This document shows, one piece after another, positions 1 through 9,989 of a stretch of 33,153 bases of DNA; within the stretch, counting starts at the first letter, position 1, and every line of letters starts with the position of its first letter. The notes under the pieces were generated by a model. It did not search any database. It had not been told where the DNA came from and saw only the letters and a list, made by a program, of their open reading frames with translations. The stretch is from Bondarzewia mesenterica (taxonomy: Eukaryota > Basidiomycota > Agaricomycetes > Russulales > Bondarzewiaceae). A program made the position numbers and the translations under genes. Location of the stretch: positions 1-33,153 of the forward strand of contig SGPL01000372.1 of the NCBI GenBank assembly GCA_004802705.1, in the 5' to 3' direction.

Positions 1-1208
1 TCCGCGCGCTCTGCCGTCCGCTACTGTGCGTTCCCGTCTTCTGAAATAGGAGCGCATAGTGCATCATTGAATCCTCCTAGTGCCCTTGCCCCTGCATGTA
101 CAAATGGCACCCGCCATGCCAGCATCAGCTGTTGGCAGGACGAAGAGCAATTCTCACCGTAATGCTGCGCCATAAACACGCGCATGCACATTATCGCCTT
201 GCCCGTTCCATCTGACTGGCATTGGGGATGAACCTGGTTCATCCATATCACCCGGGGGGAGGGGGGGAAGTCGCGTTGCTCTTAATAAGCTATTTCATAC
301 TGTACAAATATAATACAAAATGTTTATCTCCCACAGTCAGACCTTACAAACAAAGCAGAAGACAGTCGTTCTGCAAAATGTGGAAAAGTTCGTGGAGGAT
401 TTCGCAAGCAAGGTTGCTGCCGACGCAGTCGGCGCTCCCCTAGTTACAAGAGTTGAAGAGGGGTTAAATGATGAAGCAAGAGTCTGGCAGCTAGGTGAAG
501 AACAAAAAGGAGAACAGACCGTTGTAGATTGAATGTCAGAAATTCAACTTGATGTTATATATAGCTCATTTTGCGAGTCGCACAGTGATGCTACACCGCC
601 ATTTTGGGAAGAGGTCAGCCCGACACTCAGAGTCGGAGATCAAAGAAAGGTCCCATGAGAATCGATGTCCGAGAACGGCAAGGCCTCGTCCAGATCTTTT
701 CGGAGTGAGATTGAGGTGAGACTTTGACGAGCTACTCACGCTCTCGTGGTCGATATCACGCAGAGTCCCCGCGCTCGACCCTCGTCGACTCTCAAGGCCT
801 CAACGTTCAACGCATGCTGTGGCGTGAGGTTGCGCCATTTCTGAGTCATCGTGTCACTGCCGAAAATTTTGCGAAGTCAGCCTGCTCTCTCTTGCATTCT
901 CCCTCCATCTCCTTTCAGCACCGTTCCCTTAATTATCTCCATTTCAGATGTCCTCGTTACTGCTTTGCTCTTCAGCATCCTCAGAGTACTTATGTACTGA
1001 GCATGGTGAGTTCTCGGGTGCGAGTTATTAGCAAATCTAATTGTTCACTGATCATGGTTGTTCTCACTGCGACATCCGAGGACTGGGCATGGTGACAGCC
1101 TGTGTGCAAGGTGAGTGCAAAAGAGGTCACGCCCTCACCATGAATATAACTTACAACATGCCACCCAGCATGTACCCATCTTATCTGTCAAGGGCACAAC
1201 GGTAAGCT
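1..1208. other. Left-end stretch without a recognisable gene
   Basis: I see no recognisable protein family here on either strand. A short plus-strand reading frame at 320-532 (70 residues, rich in Glu, Val and Ala) and another at 724-1095 have no family signature and lack clear splice context, so I do not call them genes. The right part is the region downstream of the minus-strand SET/MYND gene and probably includes its 3' untranslated region. A gene cut by the left edge cannot be excluded. Confidence 0.4.
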
Positions 1209-1408
1209 TCATTCCCCATCCTGCCATGGATACGGAACGCATTGACATTTACTTTCGTCTGACTCTGCCACCCAACTCTGGCCTCCCATGCCCCACAGTG
1301 TCCTTCGCAAGCATATCAGCAGGGTCTGTATCAGTGTGGTGCAGGAGGTGCGACATGGACGGCCGCTGGCGCGGCTTGTATTCACAGGAGCTCGCACGGG
1401 ACAGGTCA
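1209..1408 (-). pseudogene. Out-of-frame remnant of the SMYD C-terminus
   Basis: Past the stop codon of the SET/MYND gene, a different minus-strand frame (about 1281-1365) gives a peptide containing SGRP, then TLIQTLLICL and GMGG. From memory, fungal relatives carry a helical stretch of the form SGPARLKLAYETL...GFGG at this point. Just before the stop, the bases around 1405-1430 would read like the usual VDEP motif if one or two bases were added. This suggests that the last 60-80 residues of the family domain are present but frame-broken, by mutation or by sequence error. The similarity is weak and judged by eye. Confidence 0.35.
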
Positions 1409-3399
1409 TCAAGCGACGCGTGCGTGACGGATGCCGAGCGCGAGCGCGCGGATCGGGTGACCCTGCCGGAGGATCGTGCAGAGGCCTGTCACAGAGGCGG
1501 AGGTAGCGCGGACGAGGGTGTCGAGGGCTTCTTGTGTAAGCGTCTGAGGGAAGGATGCGAGGAGAAGGGATTGGTGCAGACGGGTGAGCGAGAGGAGAGG
1601 ATGTGAGGCTGGGGTGAGATTTGATGATGTGAGGATGGGTGTGACGTTGGTCGTGAGTCGGAGAGCCCTTGGTAGATCTAGAGAAATGAATATTAAGATT
1701 AGCCATCCGGAATTGGATGCGGAAAGGAGAAACATGCCGGAGAATTGAAGGGAAGTGGCTTTGTCAAGGGCTTCCTGGCCGATCCGCAAGGCATCCAAGA
1801 CCGAATCAGTATCAGGCACGACAACCTTGCAACTTATGCAACGAGTGAGCGGGTCCTCTAAAATATGTTAAATATGCCGATAAGCACAATCACAGTCCAG
1901 GTGCAATTGAACATACCCTCAGTAGGAAGCGGACATGTCCCCCCGCACTTTTTGGGACACCATATCGACTCCCGCAAAACGGCATCAGGATGCGCACAAA
2001 GAGTACATTTACACTGGAAATTGTACGTCATTTCCAATGCCAGCTGCCTCTGCGCCTTTGGTAAGCTGGTGTCGATGTAAGCTGTGAATATCTTTGAAAG
2101 GATCAGAGCAGAAGACAATAGGATGATAGAATGAATCATTTACCTCCTCGCCTGGAGCAATGTCGCGTATCACGACAACCTGCATAGCTGGTTCTTGCGT
2201 GGAGGGGTTAGCGGAAGAGCGAGGGAATACGACGACGGCGTTAGGATCGCAAGAGTGGTTAATCAGAGCGACGGAAGGCGAGACACAAACACCGAGGGGG
2301 TTCAGCGATGGGGACGTCAAAGTAATGGAGTTTGTCGTGAACTTTTCTCGCGCATAATTGCCAAACGAGTAAGTCAAACAGAACCATGACGAGACGGGAG
2401 GTGAAGTTGGCCTACCCTAGATATTAGATCGACTATATCGGCTGCGGTATGGATACCGAATACCCCCAGCTCTCCAGGGGCATTGAGACCCAGATATCGG
2501 ACGACAGCGTGAGCTAAATGGGTATGAGACTCAGTGGCAGATGGTGGGAGTGATGTTCTATCTATGAAGATGATATGAAGAAACCATAGTCAACCGTTGT
2601 CCATACGGTCGTTCAGCGGTAAAACGTACGCGACTGCATCCCATCAACCTCCCTCGTCTGCGAAAAGCCGTCAGCATAATCCTCATCACTATAAAAAGTC
2701 GTTTTCACCCAGATGCTCGACAATCCTTGTTTTTGCTTTTTCCAGAGAAGTCGACCGAGGGCTCTGATTGGTTCAGCAGGTATAGCGACATCGGGCGACG
2801 GGGCGCCGGCCGCCCATCTCTGAATTGCGGAACACTCGATCTTATGTGTCGCCCAGTCATTATTTTGGCAAACCTATTCGGTGCAGAATCGTAATGAGTT
2901 ATTTTCATAGTTTATTCAGAAGCGCATTCATACCGAGTTACAGTACCAGATGACGCGACATCGGGTGCATCGTTTGAGGCCCGATTCCGGCGCAGGAGCA
3001 ACACACCCCGAGCAAAAATACTCGAGATTTTTAGTCGACAGAACGTGTACGTGAGGTTTCACAGATATCAAAATGGTCCCTGACAAGCGAAGGCAAAAGA
3101 CGGTGAATGTGAGCTTTTCAACGGCTACTTGCGAATCCCTTGCCTTGTTTAACGCCTTGTTTTGCCCATATTCCACGCCCATCCTCCGCAGTCGTGCGGA
3201 TATCCAGAAACTCTGGGAGGACATCATACAAGCCTTCCGAACTCTCTCTAGAGTTGGAAGCTTTCACCAGACCAGACTCTGAATTGGGTACAAGAGTTGT
3301 CGGCGCGGACTCCGCGGCCTCCTGTTTGACTGCTGGAGCACCGATAAACGATTTTGTTTGCTTTGTTTGCCTTCCGGCTCGCAGGTCCGAGAATGACAT
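1409..3399 (-). CDS. SET and MYND domain protein (SMYD-type lysine methyltransferase)
   Basis: Probable protein-lysine methyltransferase that uses S-adenosylmethionine. Exons, read leftward: 3399-3144, 3079-2934, 2873-2630, 2561-2416, 2341-2144, 2091-1917, 1857-1738, 1677-1409. They total 1554 nt (517 residues) in continuous phase. The start is the Met of MSFSDLR. The SET domain begins near residue 65 (RTTAEDGRGIWAKQG) and is split by a MYND zinc finger (about 109-146; CSGC, CTRC, YCNS, CQNNDW, HKIEC). The SET core resumes with NHSCDPNAVVVF and GEEIFTAYIDT, followed by the post-SET cysteines CKCTLC and WCPKKCGGTCP. The C-terminal helical region stops early compared with relatives (see 1209-1408). 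Introns 1 and 7 use GC donors (GCAAGG and GCATGT). The target protein is unknown. Confidence 0.85.
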
Positions 3400-3818
3400 G
3401 ATATGGATGTCCTGTTGGCAAACTGTCTGTACGATCAGGATTCAGGACAGCGCGTCATATAAAAGAGTCAAACTCAGCGAAGACGTATATGGTCGTATTT
3501 TCCAACAACTCTGAAAATAACAATTGCAAACAAATTGACCATGCAACGACCTGCAACGACATCCTGAGCGAACTCAGCGGATCAAGCAGCAGATGGCGTA
3601 CAATATTTCACAAGATACATACAACGACCATGGAAGACAGTAATCAAGACGAATAACAGAGAAATCAGAATTTATTATTGATCAACCGCATATCTTGACA
3701 AACAAGTTCCTTTCCTTTCCAGCTAGTACAACAGCAACGAAAACTGCGCTTCATCTTTCTTCCACCCAATTTCAGTACATTACTAACCGATTACATGTCC
3801 GTAGAAGATATTAATTCG
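3400..3818. promoter_or_regulatory. Intergenic: SMYD promoter side and fimbrin 3' end
   Basis: This 419-nt gap separates the start of the SMYD gene from the stop of fimbrin, both on the minus strand. It should hold the fimbrin 3' untranslated region on its right and the SMYD promoter on its left. I see no coding signal and no confident promoter element. Confidence 0.4.
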
Positions 3819-6729
3819 TCAATGAGATGCGATGCTCATCAAGCTGCCAACGAAGGTCAGGATCTACAAGGGGACAGTGGGTCAGATCACAGATCAGGGC
3901 CGAGAACTGAAGGAAAAACTACCCACCAGGCGTGGACGGACGTCTACAATGTCCTCAGGCACCAGGAAGATCAGCGCATTCATCTTCCTAGCAATCGAGA
4001 TGGCCAATTTCGCTGGGAGGAAACCAATGGGTTAACCAATTGATGATTGGAAGAGAGACATTCACGCTCACCGTTCTGCCGTCGGTCTTCGTAATCACCA
4101 GTCACGTTCACATTAATCACCAGACTGGGATCGACGATGCCGGGTTTGATAGCGTCAAGCAGGTCGAGGAAGAACAGACCGGTCGTGATCGACGGGTCTT
4201 TGAACGACCTGATCGTCTTGACGCCCGGCTTGGCGTTCTGCACGGTCGTGTTCGCCCATTTAAGCATCTCCGTATCGCTGATCGGCCGGCCCTTCCCAGA
4301 CAGCGAGGAGAGCGTTTTCGTTATGTTCATCCTGTTACCAATGATGATCAACATGCGCATCGACCGTGTCAAACTTGTCGCCGTCGCTCACCTCATCAGC
4401 TGCCAGACGAGGCCCAACACCAACGTCTTGTTCCCATCGACTATGTCCGCTCCCTGAATCCCGACGAGGTGCATTCCATTATGCTGCCCGAGCTCGACCG
4501 CGTAATTCGTGTTTTCGACCTGCTTGAATCTCGACAGGTTACTCTGGTTAGGAGTGACACCAATATCCTCCTCCTCCTCTCCGCCCTCCTCCGTTACAAA
4601 TGTCTGCCTCGTCGGCGAGATGAACCCAGCCTTGGGCTTCGACACGCGCCTCCAAATGACAGAGCCGGGCAGAATTTTATCGAATGCCTGCAAGATGACG
4701 AGCCCGTCTTTGAGGTTCTCGAACAAGTGGAACACGGCCGGGTCTACGCCGAGCGAGTTGAGCCAGAGCGTGAACACGCGCGCCTCGCGTTCCCCTTCGG
4801 CATCGAAATCTTCCACCGCACCGTAATCCTTGGCTTCTTCTTCGTCGAAGGGCGCGAGGCTTGGATGTGTGTTGAAGAGGTTGGCAACGAAGGCAAGATT
4901 GAGACGGGGGTTCCCCGCGACGAGCGATGCAGGCGTCAAGTACTTGCGGCAGCCAATATTTGCTGCGTTTTGGAGGACCTGAGGCAGGGTTACTTTCGGG
5001 AACTGCTAATCGCCACAAAAATAGACATACCTGCTCTGCTCGTTGGCGTATATCGCGAGTCTGCAAGGGTGCGAGGGAACACTCATCAGGCTTCAGCTGG
5101 TTCAAAAGAACAGTGTAGTTCTCTCCGTCAGAGACGTCTCTGCTGAAGTTGTTTACTCTGCAGGAACTCATCAGAGTCCAAGATCTTGATCATGCACCCC
5201 GAAATCAAACCCACCTTCTCTTCCAATCCGCCTGCTTCAGATGGTAATTGAACCACCGTAGCAGAATCTGATCGGGCGTCAACCGCAAAAGATCCTCGAT
5301 CGTCTCGCCATCTTCGCAAAGTCGGTACAACTCGGGATGGATCTTAATATCGACCTGACTGAGCAAACCACGGCGAATGATCTGCCAGACCAAACCGAGG
5401 ATCAAGTGTTCCGTGCCGTCTGCAATATCGGAGGAGCCAATGTTGACAACGGAGCATCCAATAGCTTTTGCAGAGGTAATGACAATGTTGTTATTCTCCG
5501 TGATTTGGAAGGCATTGAGGGCTTTGCGCGCGGTTGGTTTGTTCAGGACACGCATATCGATCGTGTCGGGCACCGAGTCGTTGATCAGTTTACAGAGGAT
5601 GAGGCCATCACGACACTCGTCGAAAAGCTGCATCGTTTCGGTGGGGATGGGAATGCGGGAACCGACATCCACATCGCCTTCGAGAATCTAATAGCAAGCA
5701 ATGGGTAATGAGAAGTCGATATATAGAAGGCCTCGGACGTAGGCATCACAAAGCACCGATTCAAGAAGAAGGTGCGTATGATGACACACGTGAAGCATAG
5801 AAGAAGGGAATAACACACCCCGTTTATATGATTGGTGAATTCCCTTCGCTCGTCCTCGTTGATAGTGTGGCTGACATTCGCGTTAGAGCCTTGCACGGTG
5901 ACTTTGCCAGCTTTGGTCGAAATGGAGGATGTTTGTGACTTCAACTTGACGTTGAGCTACGAACAGAGCCGTCAGTGTTTCTAAAAGAGAGATGGATCCG
6001 TTTGAGAGATCAGAAAGAGCGGATGCCTGACTCCGCGGAAAAGAGATTGTGCTTATTCCCTCTTTTACGCCAACGATCGAGTAGAATGAGTCGAACCCCC
6101 CTTGCCATTGCATGCGAATCAGTAAGAGCGACGATTGCCAAAAAGCCACTATCAACCTCCGAAGAACGGCAAGAGAGATGCAATGGACATGCTGCAGATA
6201 CCCATGAAGGCAAAGACATAATCCTCATCTGCAAGGGAAAGTCTGGGCTGATACCAAAGCGACCCCACAAGAACAGTGAGGATGCATGCATCTTCACATA
6301 CCGCCACATGCATGAGTCGCAATAGGGGTCCGCGATCTCTCCAAAACTCGTCGATAGCCAACGGAGTACCACCGTTAATTGTATAGGTGCTCACCTCTAC
6401 CCAATCTTCCAATTCCACTTTCCCACTGGCATCAATGCTAACGTGCTTGAGGGTCTCCCGTGCACGATCGTAGGATTCCCCCCGTGTCTGCAACGCATGA
6501 AGGACCGAAGCCTTGTCTATACGCCCCGTGCTATCAACATCAATGGCACTGTTCCCAGAAGATCCGTCAGTATTGGGTGAAGTTCGCGTCCGAAGGACAT
6601 CCGCAGCGGCTTCGCAGAATTGTCGAGTAGTATGAATGAAGAAATGACGCACTTGAAGCGGTTGATCAAGTCAAACATCTCATCCTGAGAAACCTCAGGG
6701 TATTTCTTCCGAAGTCGTATCGCTTGCAT
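3819..6729 (-). CDS. SAC6: Fimbrin/plastin, actin-bundling protein (Sac6 family)
   Basis: Cross-links actin filaments in endocytic patches and cables. Exons: 6729-6653, 6548-6395, 5956-5819, 5687-5215, 5157-5031, 4978-4392, 4331-4072, 4012-3927, 3863-3819. They total 1947 nt, 648 residues, with every junction in phase. The N-terminus has two EF-hand-like loops (DVDSTGRIDKAS and SIDASGKVELED). Four calponin-homology domains follow, with hallmark stretches DECRDGLILCKLIN (CH1), DVSDGENYTVLLNQL (CH2), FENLKDGLVILQAFDKI (CH3) and PGIVDPSLV (CH4). It ends LTFVGSLMSIASH. CH3 carries an acidic insert (TEEGGEEEEDIG) that I believe is usual in basidiomycetes. Intron 2 is 438 nt, far longer than the others. 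A long antisense frame (4040-5146, plus) is a shadow of this gene. Confidence 0.95.
5957..6394 (-). other. Unusually long intron of the fimbrin gene
   Basis: Donor GTGAGC at 6394 and acceptor GTAG at 5957 join EDWVE to LNVKLKSQ, as expected for fimbrin. Nothing of the family sequence is missing across the join, so the 438 nt are extra. Other introns of the gene are 52-131 nt. The segment has modest open frames on both strands (minus 6010-6372, plus 5975-6325), but neither resembles a known family. Confidence 0.7.
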
Positions 6730-7315
6730 CGTGAATTAGAGTGGAATAGTAGAGGGAGATATGAATGGATGAGAGTGAGAGGACAAAGTGTTTCAAATTG
6801 TTTCTTGGGTACCGTGACTGCGGCCGCCTGCGGAAGGCTGTTGTGGCTGTCGTCATCGATCCATCTTTTCACGCTGACCTCCACTATCCACAGCAGACAC
6901 AGGCATATATTAATTGAGCATCACATATCCACCAAATACTTGCCAAATATTGTGACCCATGTGGAAGAAACTTTGGCAGCTTGCATATCTTGTTAAAAAT
7001 TGGGTCCTNAGCCAATCACAGTGCTCAAAACCTGGATATAAACCCAAATATGCGAAGCTCNAAAACACTTCCACATGAGTCACAAAATATTGANNGGATA
7101 TNGNATGNATATGGGATGCCCAAAAATCTGCCTCCGTCTGCCGTGCTACTATACCGCAAAGTCAACAGCGCCTCGCGAAAGCTCGTGAACTCTCACTCAG
7201 GCTGCTCGTGGTGGCTAGAGTACACGACTTGTCCGTCACTGCACCCGCTATCGAGAGACTTGGTCACTACAAGGCATCCAATCAACGTCAACCTCCACGG
7301 TCGTTTTGCTGACCA
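6730..7315. promoter_or_regulatory. Divergent promoter region between fimbrin and 5-alpha-reductase-like gene
   Basis: Both flanking genes start at the edges of this 586-nt gap and point away from it, so it must hold both promoters. It includes isolated ambiguous bases at 7010, 7062, 7095-7096, 7102, 7104 and 7108, which sit inside an inverted repeat listed separately. I see no confident TATA or CCAAT box. Confidence 0.5.
6918..7119. repeat. Imperfect inverted repeat of about 200 bp (foldback or MITE-like)
   Basis: The left arm (about 6918-6992) and the reverse complement of the right arm (about 7045-7119) align along most of their length. Matching blocks are GCATCACATAT against GCATCCCATAT, then an AATATT..GTGAC block, then CATGTGGAAG exactly, then AGCTTGCATAT against AGCTTCGCATAT. 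The centre holds a mostly unpaired spacer of about 50 nt. All seven ambiguous bases of this region lie inside the element, which suits a multicopy or hard-to-read hairpin. No clear target-site duplication or transposase is visible, so mobility is only inferred. Confidence 0.6.
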
Positions 7316-8346
7316 ATGGCGAAGAGATTTTCAACTGAGGTCTTAGACTTGTTGGATTATCACAACATTTACACCGGTACGTCTAACCATATACTACGTG
7401 CGTACTTTCATTTTTCTGATATTCAGACAGTGTCAAAACGGTGGTTCATATTCATACCGACGGTCATCTTCCCCGTGACATTTTTGTATGATGCACCGTT
7501 CGGTCGATTTTCGACTCCAAACAGCCCACTGGCTCTGGACGGGATCAGATCCTGGATCTTCATGGAGCTAATCTCCCCTCTCTCTTTCCTTCTAACCACC
7601 ATCATTCATCCATTCTCTCGCAACTCCCTTCCTCTTCCAACTATTTCTAGTCCAATCCCTGCACCCCAAACTCTTCTCGTCGGGCTCTACTTCGCGCACT
7701 ACCTTAACCGTGCCATACTTCGCCCCTCCGTACCCCCTCCCGCGCACCCTCGCACTCCTATGTCGTATTTTCTGCCATATTTTTCAATGCCCCCAACGGC
7801 TTCCTTCTCGCCGCATATCTAACCTCCAGCACTACTGCAGACTTCCTTGCCAACGCCTACAATAGCCCGCTCTTCTGGGCAGGCCTCGCGCTCTGGGCCA
7901 TCGGATTCGCCGGTAATATCATGCACGACGAGATTCTACTCAACATCCGTCGCAGGGCTACAGTCAAGGGCAAAGCTAAAGCGCGATCCGGAGTCGAGCA
8001 CTATTCCATCCCTGATGGCCTGCTCTATCGATACATCTCCTACCCCAATTATTTTTGCGAGTGGATCGAATGGCTCGGCTTCGCCCTCGCCGCCGCCCCA
8101 CCACCAGATCTCAATACTGTCCCTGCAGCATCGGCCGTGCTGCATGCGATATCGTCCAGGTCGATAGGCGCGGTGGGGACGCTGTTTGTCCCGTTCGTGG
8201 ACTCCGTGGCTCCCCCATGGGCGTTCCTGGCGGCTGAGGTGCTATTGATGCTCCCACGCGCGGTACGTGGGCACCAGTGGTATCTGCGCAGGTTTGGGGA
8301 TGCTTATCCGCGTGAGAGGCGCATTGTGGTGCCTTTCTTGTTATGA
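7316..8346 (+). CDS. Steroid 5-alpha-reductase-like membrane enzyme, one-base frame break
   Basis: Likely NADPH-dependent reductase of the SRD5A/DET2 family in the ER membrane; the fungal substrate is unknown (a sterol or similar lipid). Exon 1 is 7316-7376 and exon 2 starts at 7431 (intron 54 nt). The N-terminal half reads FLYDAPFGRFS and GLYFAHYLNRAI. The C-terminal half, in another frame, has NAPNGFLLAAYL, ALWAIGFAGNIMHDEILL (the family N...HD.IL motif), YISYPNYFCEWIEW, and ends WYLRRFGDAYPRERR..VPFLL. The two halves join if one base is added near 7723-7739, in a C-rich run. That gives 325 residues, the usual size. As written, the first frame stops at 7822. I infer a sequence error or a recent frameshift. 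Confidence 0.82.
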
Positions 8347-8700
8347 TGAACACTTCTGTAGTCTTGTTTTTCGGGAATTGTTAAAGTTATCATATGGTTG
8401 TCATTTCGTTGCGCATCCGCGTCCCTACGTGGTCTCAGTGCCTGTTGTCTTCCGGATACACATAACTGACTATATTACTTATAACTCCACTGGCAATCCT
8501 TTCAGAAGGACTCGTTAGATGGTGGACGACCGATGTATGTATAGTGTGTTAAAACATAAAAGACATCGTTCCGTGATAATCCCAATGTAACGTCGGAAAC
8601 ATTAAGATAAATTTAGTCCATGGCCTACCCGGGCTAAATCACAATGAGCGATAACCGACAGGAAGCTCCTGAGCGGTCCTCCCTCGATGACTCGACGCAA
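8347..8700. other. Convergent intergenic stretch
   Basis: A 354-nt gap between the stop codons of two genes that point towards each other. It should hold both 3' untranslated regions. I see no coding or RNA gene signal. Confidence 0.4.
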
Positions 8701-9613
8701 TCACTTGTGGCTTGTGCCATAACGAGCTTTGCGACCCCAATCGAAAGGTATATATCGATATTTGATCATGTGTCTATATACGGGGAAGTCAGTAAGATAA
8801 GAGCATAGATACGACGATTGATATGCTACTGACTGGATCTGTCTCCGCATCGTGAGGATAAAGAGCACAAAGAAGTACATGACTAGGATGGGCCAGTACA
8901 CTGGGACGTCGAATACGCTTGAGAATGTCAAGAAGAACGAGATAATGGTCGCGCGGGTCGTTGAGAGCCTGATGATAATACAGCACATCAGAAGCATGCG
9001 CAGTGGACTGTGTCAAGAGCGAAAACGCACCAAAATTGCCATTCAGGCAGCCTACGCACAAAAGGACGGAACTCATCGTCGCGAGAACTGGGAAGAGGGG
9101 AGCGTTCATCTTCACCACCTCCCTCCTCAATTTCGTCTGCCATGAGGTCATCCTGCAGTGACGGGTCGAATTTGGGTTGCAGAAACGCAAGAAGGAGGTT
9201 GAGAACGTAAATCGCATGTGCATCTAGCATCGCTAGGGCGTTAATGCATATTCGAGTGGCGAAGTAGAGTATACATACAGCACACTGCAACAGGGAGGTT
9301 GAAATTAGCGCCCGGACACGTTAAAACGCAAACAAATACGCACCAATATACCACTGTCGATAAAAAGATCACGAACGTGGGCAAACATGAGTATCAATCT
9401 GGCGTACTTTATTGCGATAGCCAAACTCACCCCTTGTGCCAATAGGATACGCAACTCAAATAACGACACAACGCCCACCGTAGCAAGCCAGCGGTAGAAG
9501 ATGTGTGGGGTAGCACGGTCAAGAAGTTGCTGATATTGTCGCTGCAAGCGCGTATATGTCGTAGAGACAGACTGGAGAGGCCCAGCAAGGTCTGAAGGCT
9601 CGGAATTCATCAT
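8701..9613 (-). CDS. RER1: Rer1, retrieval receptor for ER membrane proteins
   Basis: Golgi membrane receptor that returns escaped ER membrane proteins in COPI vesicles. Exons: 9613-9431, 9353-9344 (10 nt), 9284-9279 (6 nt), 9223-9031, 8968-8834, 8773-8701. They total 600 nt, 199 residues, and all junctions have GT...AG ends and fit in phase. Family landmarks in order: [91 protein letters not shown]. Four membrane segments are expected, as in the family. The two tiny exons supply W-Y-I-V-C-Y, residues that are conserved in Rer1 proteins, so they are needed. I chose the first of two adjacent Met codons. Confidence 0.95.
9279..9353 (-). other. Two successive microexons (10 nt and 6 nt) in RER1
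   Basis: Microexon 9353-9344 (TGGTATATTG) and microexon 9284-9279 (TGTGCT) are separated by a 59-nt intron and flanked by introns of 77 and 55 nt. Donors are GTGAGT, GTGCGT and GTATGT; acceptors are ACAG, GCAG and CTAG. Together with the first base pair of the next exon they encode WYIVCYA, exactly the residues that follow QG in Rer1. Skipping the 6-nt exon keeps the frame but changes this to WYIDA. Confidence 0.85.
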
Positions 9614-9989
9614 TGTCGGGAAATGTCAAGAATGGGGACCCGGCAGGAAGTGAATAGTCAGAGGATGATTACTGATTCTTATAGGATGAAGAGAAGAAGA
9701 GGTGCACTAGAAAAATTTTGGAGCCTTTCGTACGGCGAGGGTCGAAGACAACAAGTACAAGGACAAATGGACTTGGAGGGAAGGCACGACTAGGTGAAGT
9801 TTGAAACAGCTCGCGTTCACCACATACAGATGACTTAGGTAATTAGCATTTATGCTCGATTACGTAAACGCTCGACAATATTTGCGCAAGCTGGCGGGCC
9901 GCTACGGCCGTTCTGAATCTCAGCTGGTCACTGTACTGAACGATGGGGAGTACCCGACATCACGTTTATATCCAACCAGCGCGTTGATC
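9614..9989. promoter_or_regulatory. Divergent promoter between RER1 and glycerate kinase
   Basis: A 376-nt gap between two genes transcribed away from each other. The plus-strand frame of the kinase stays open leftward to 9852, so a longer N-terminus cannot be excluded. I see no confident promoter element. Confidence 0.45.

Noticed and set aside
1115..1606. Plus-strand reading frame of 163 residues
   Set aside because: It overlaps the minus-strand SMYD C-terminal exon, whose codons match the family; the plus frame is a shadow.
4040..5146. 368-residue plus-strand open reading frame
   Set aside because: It is antisense to the fimbrin exons; its composition mirrors the GC-rich CH-domain codons and it has no family signature.
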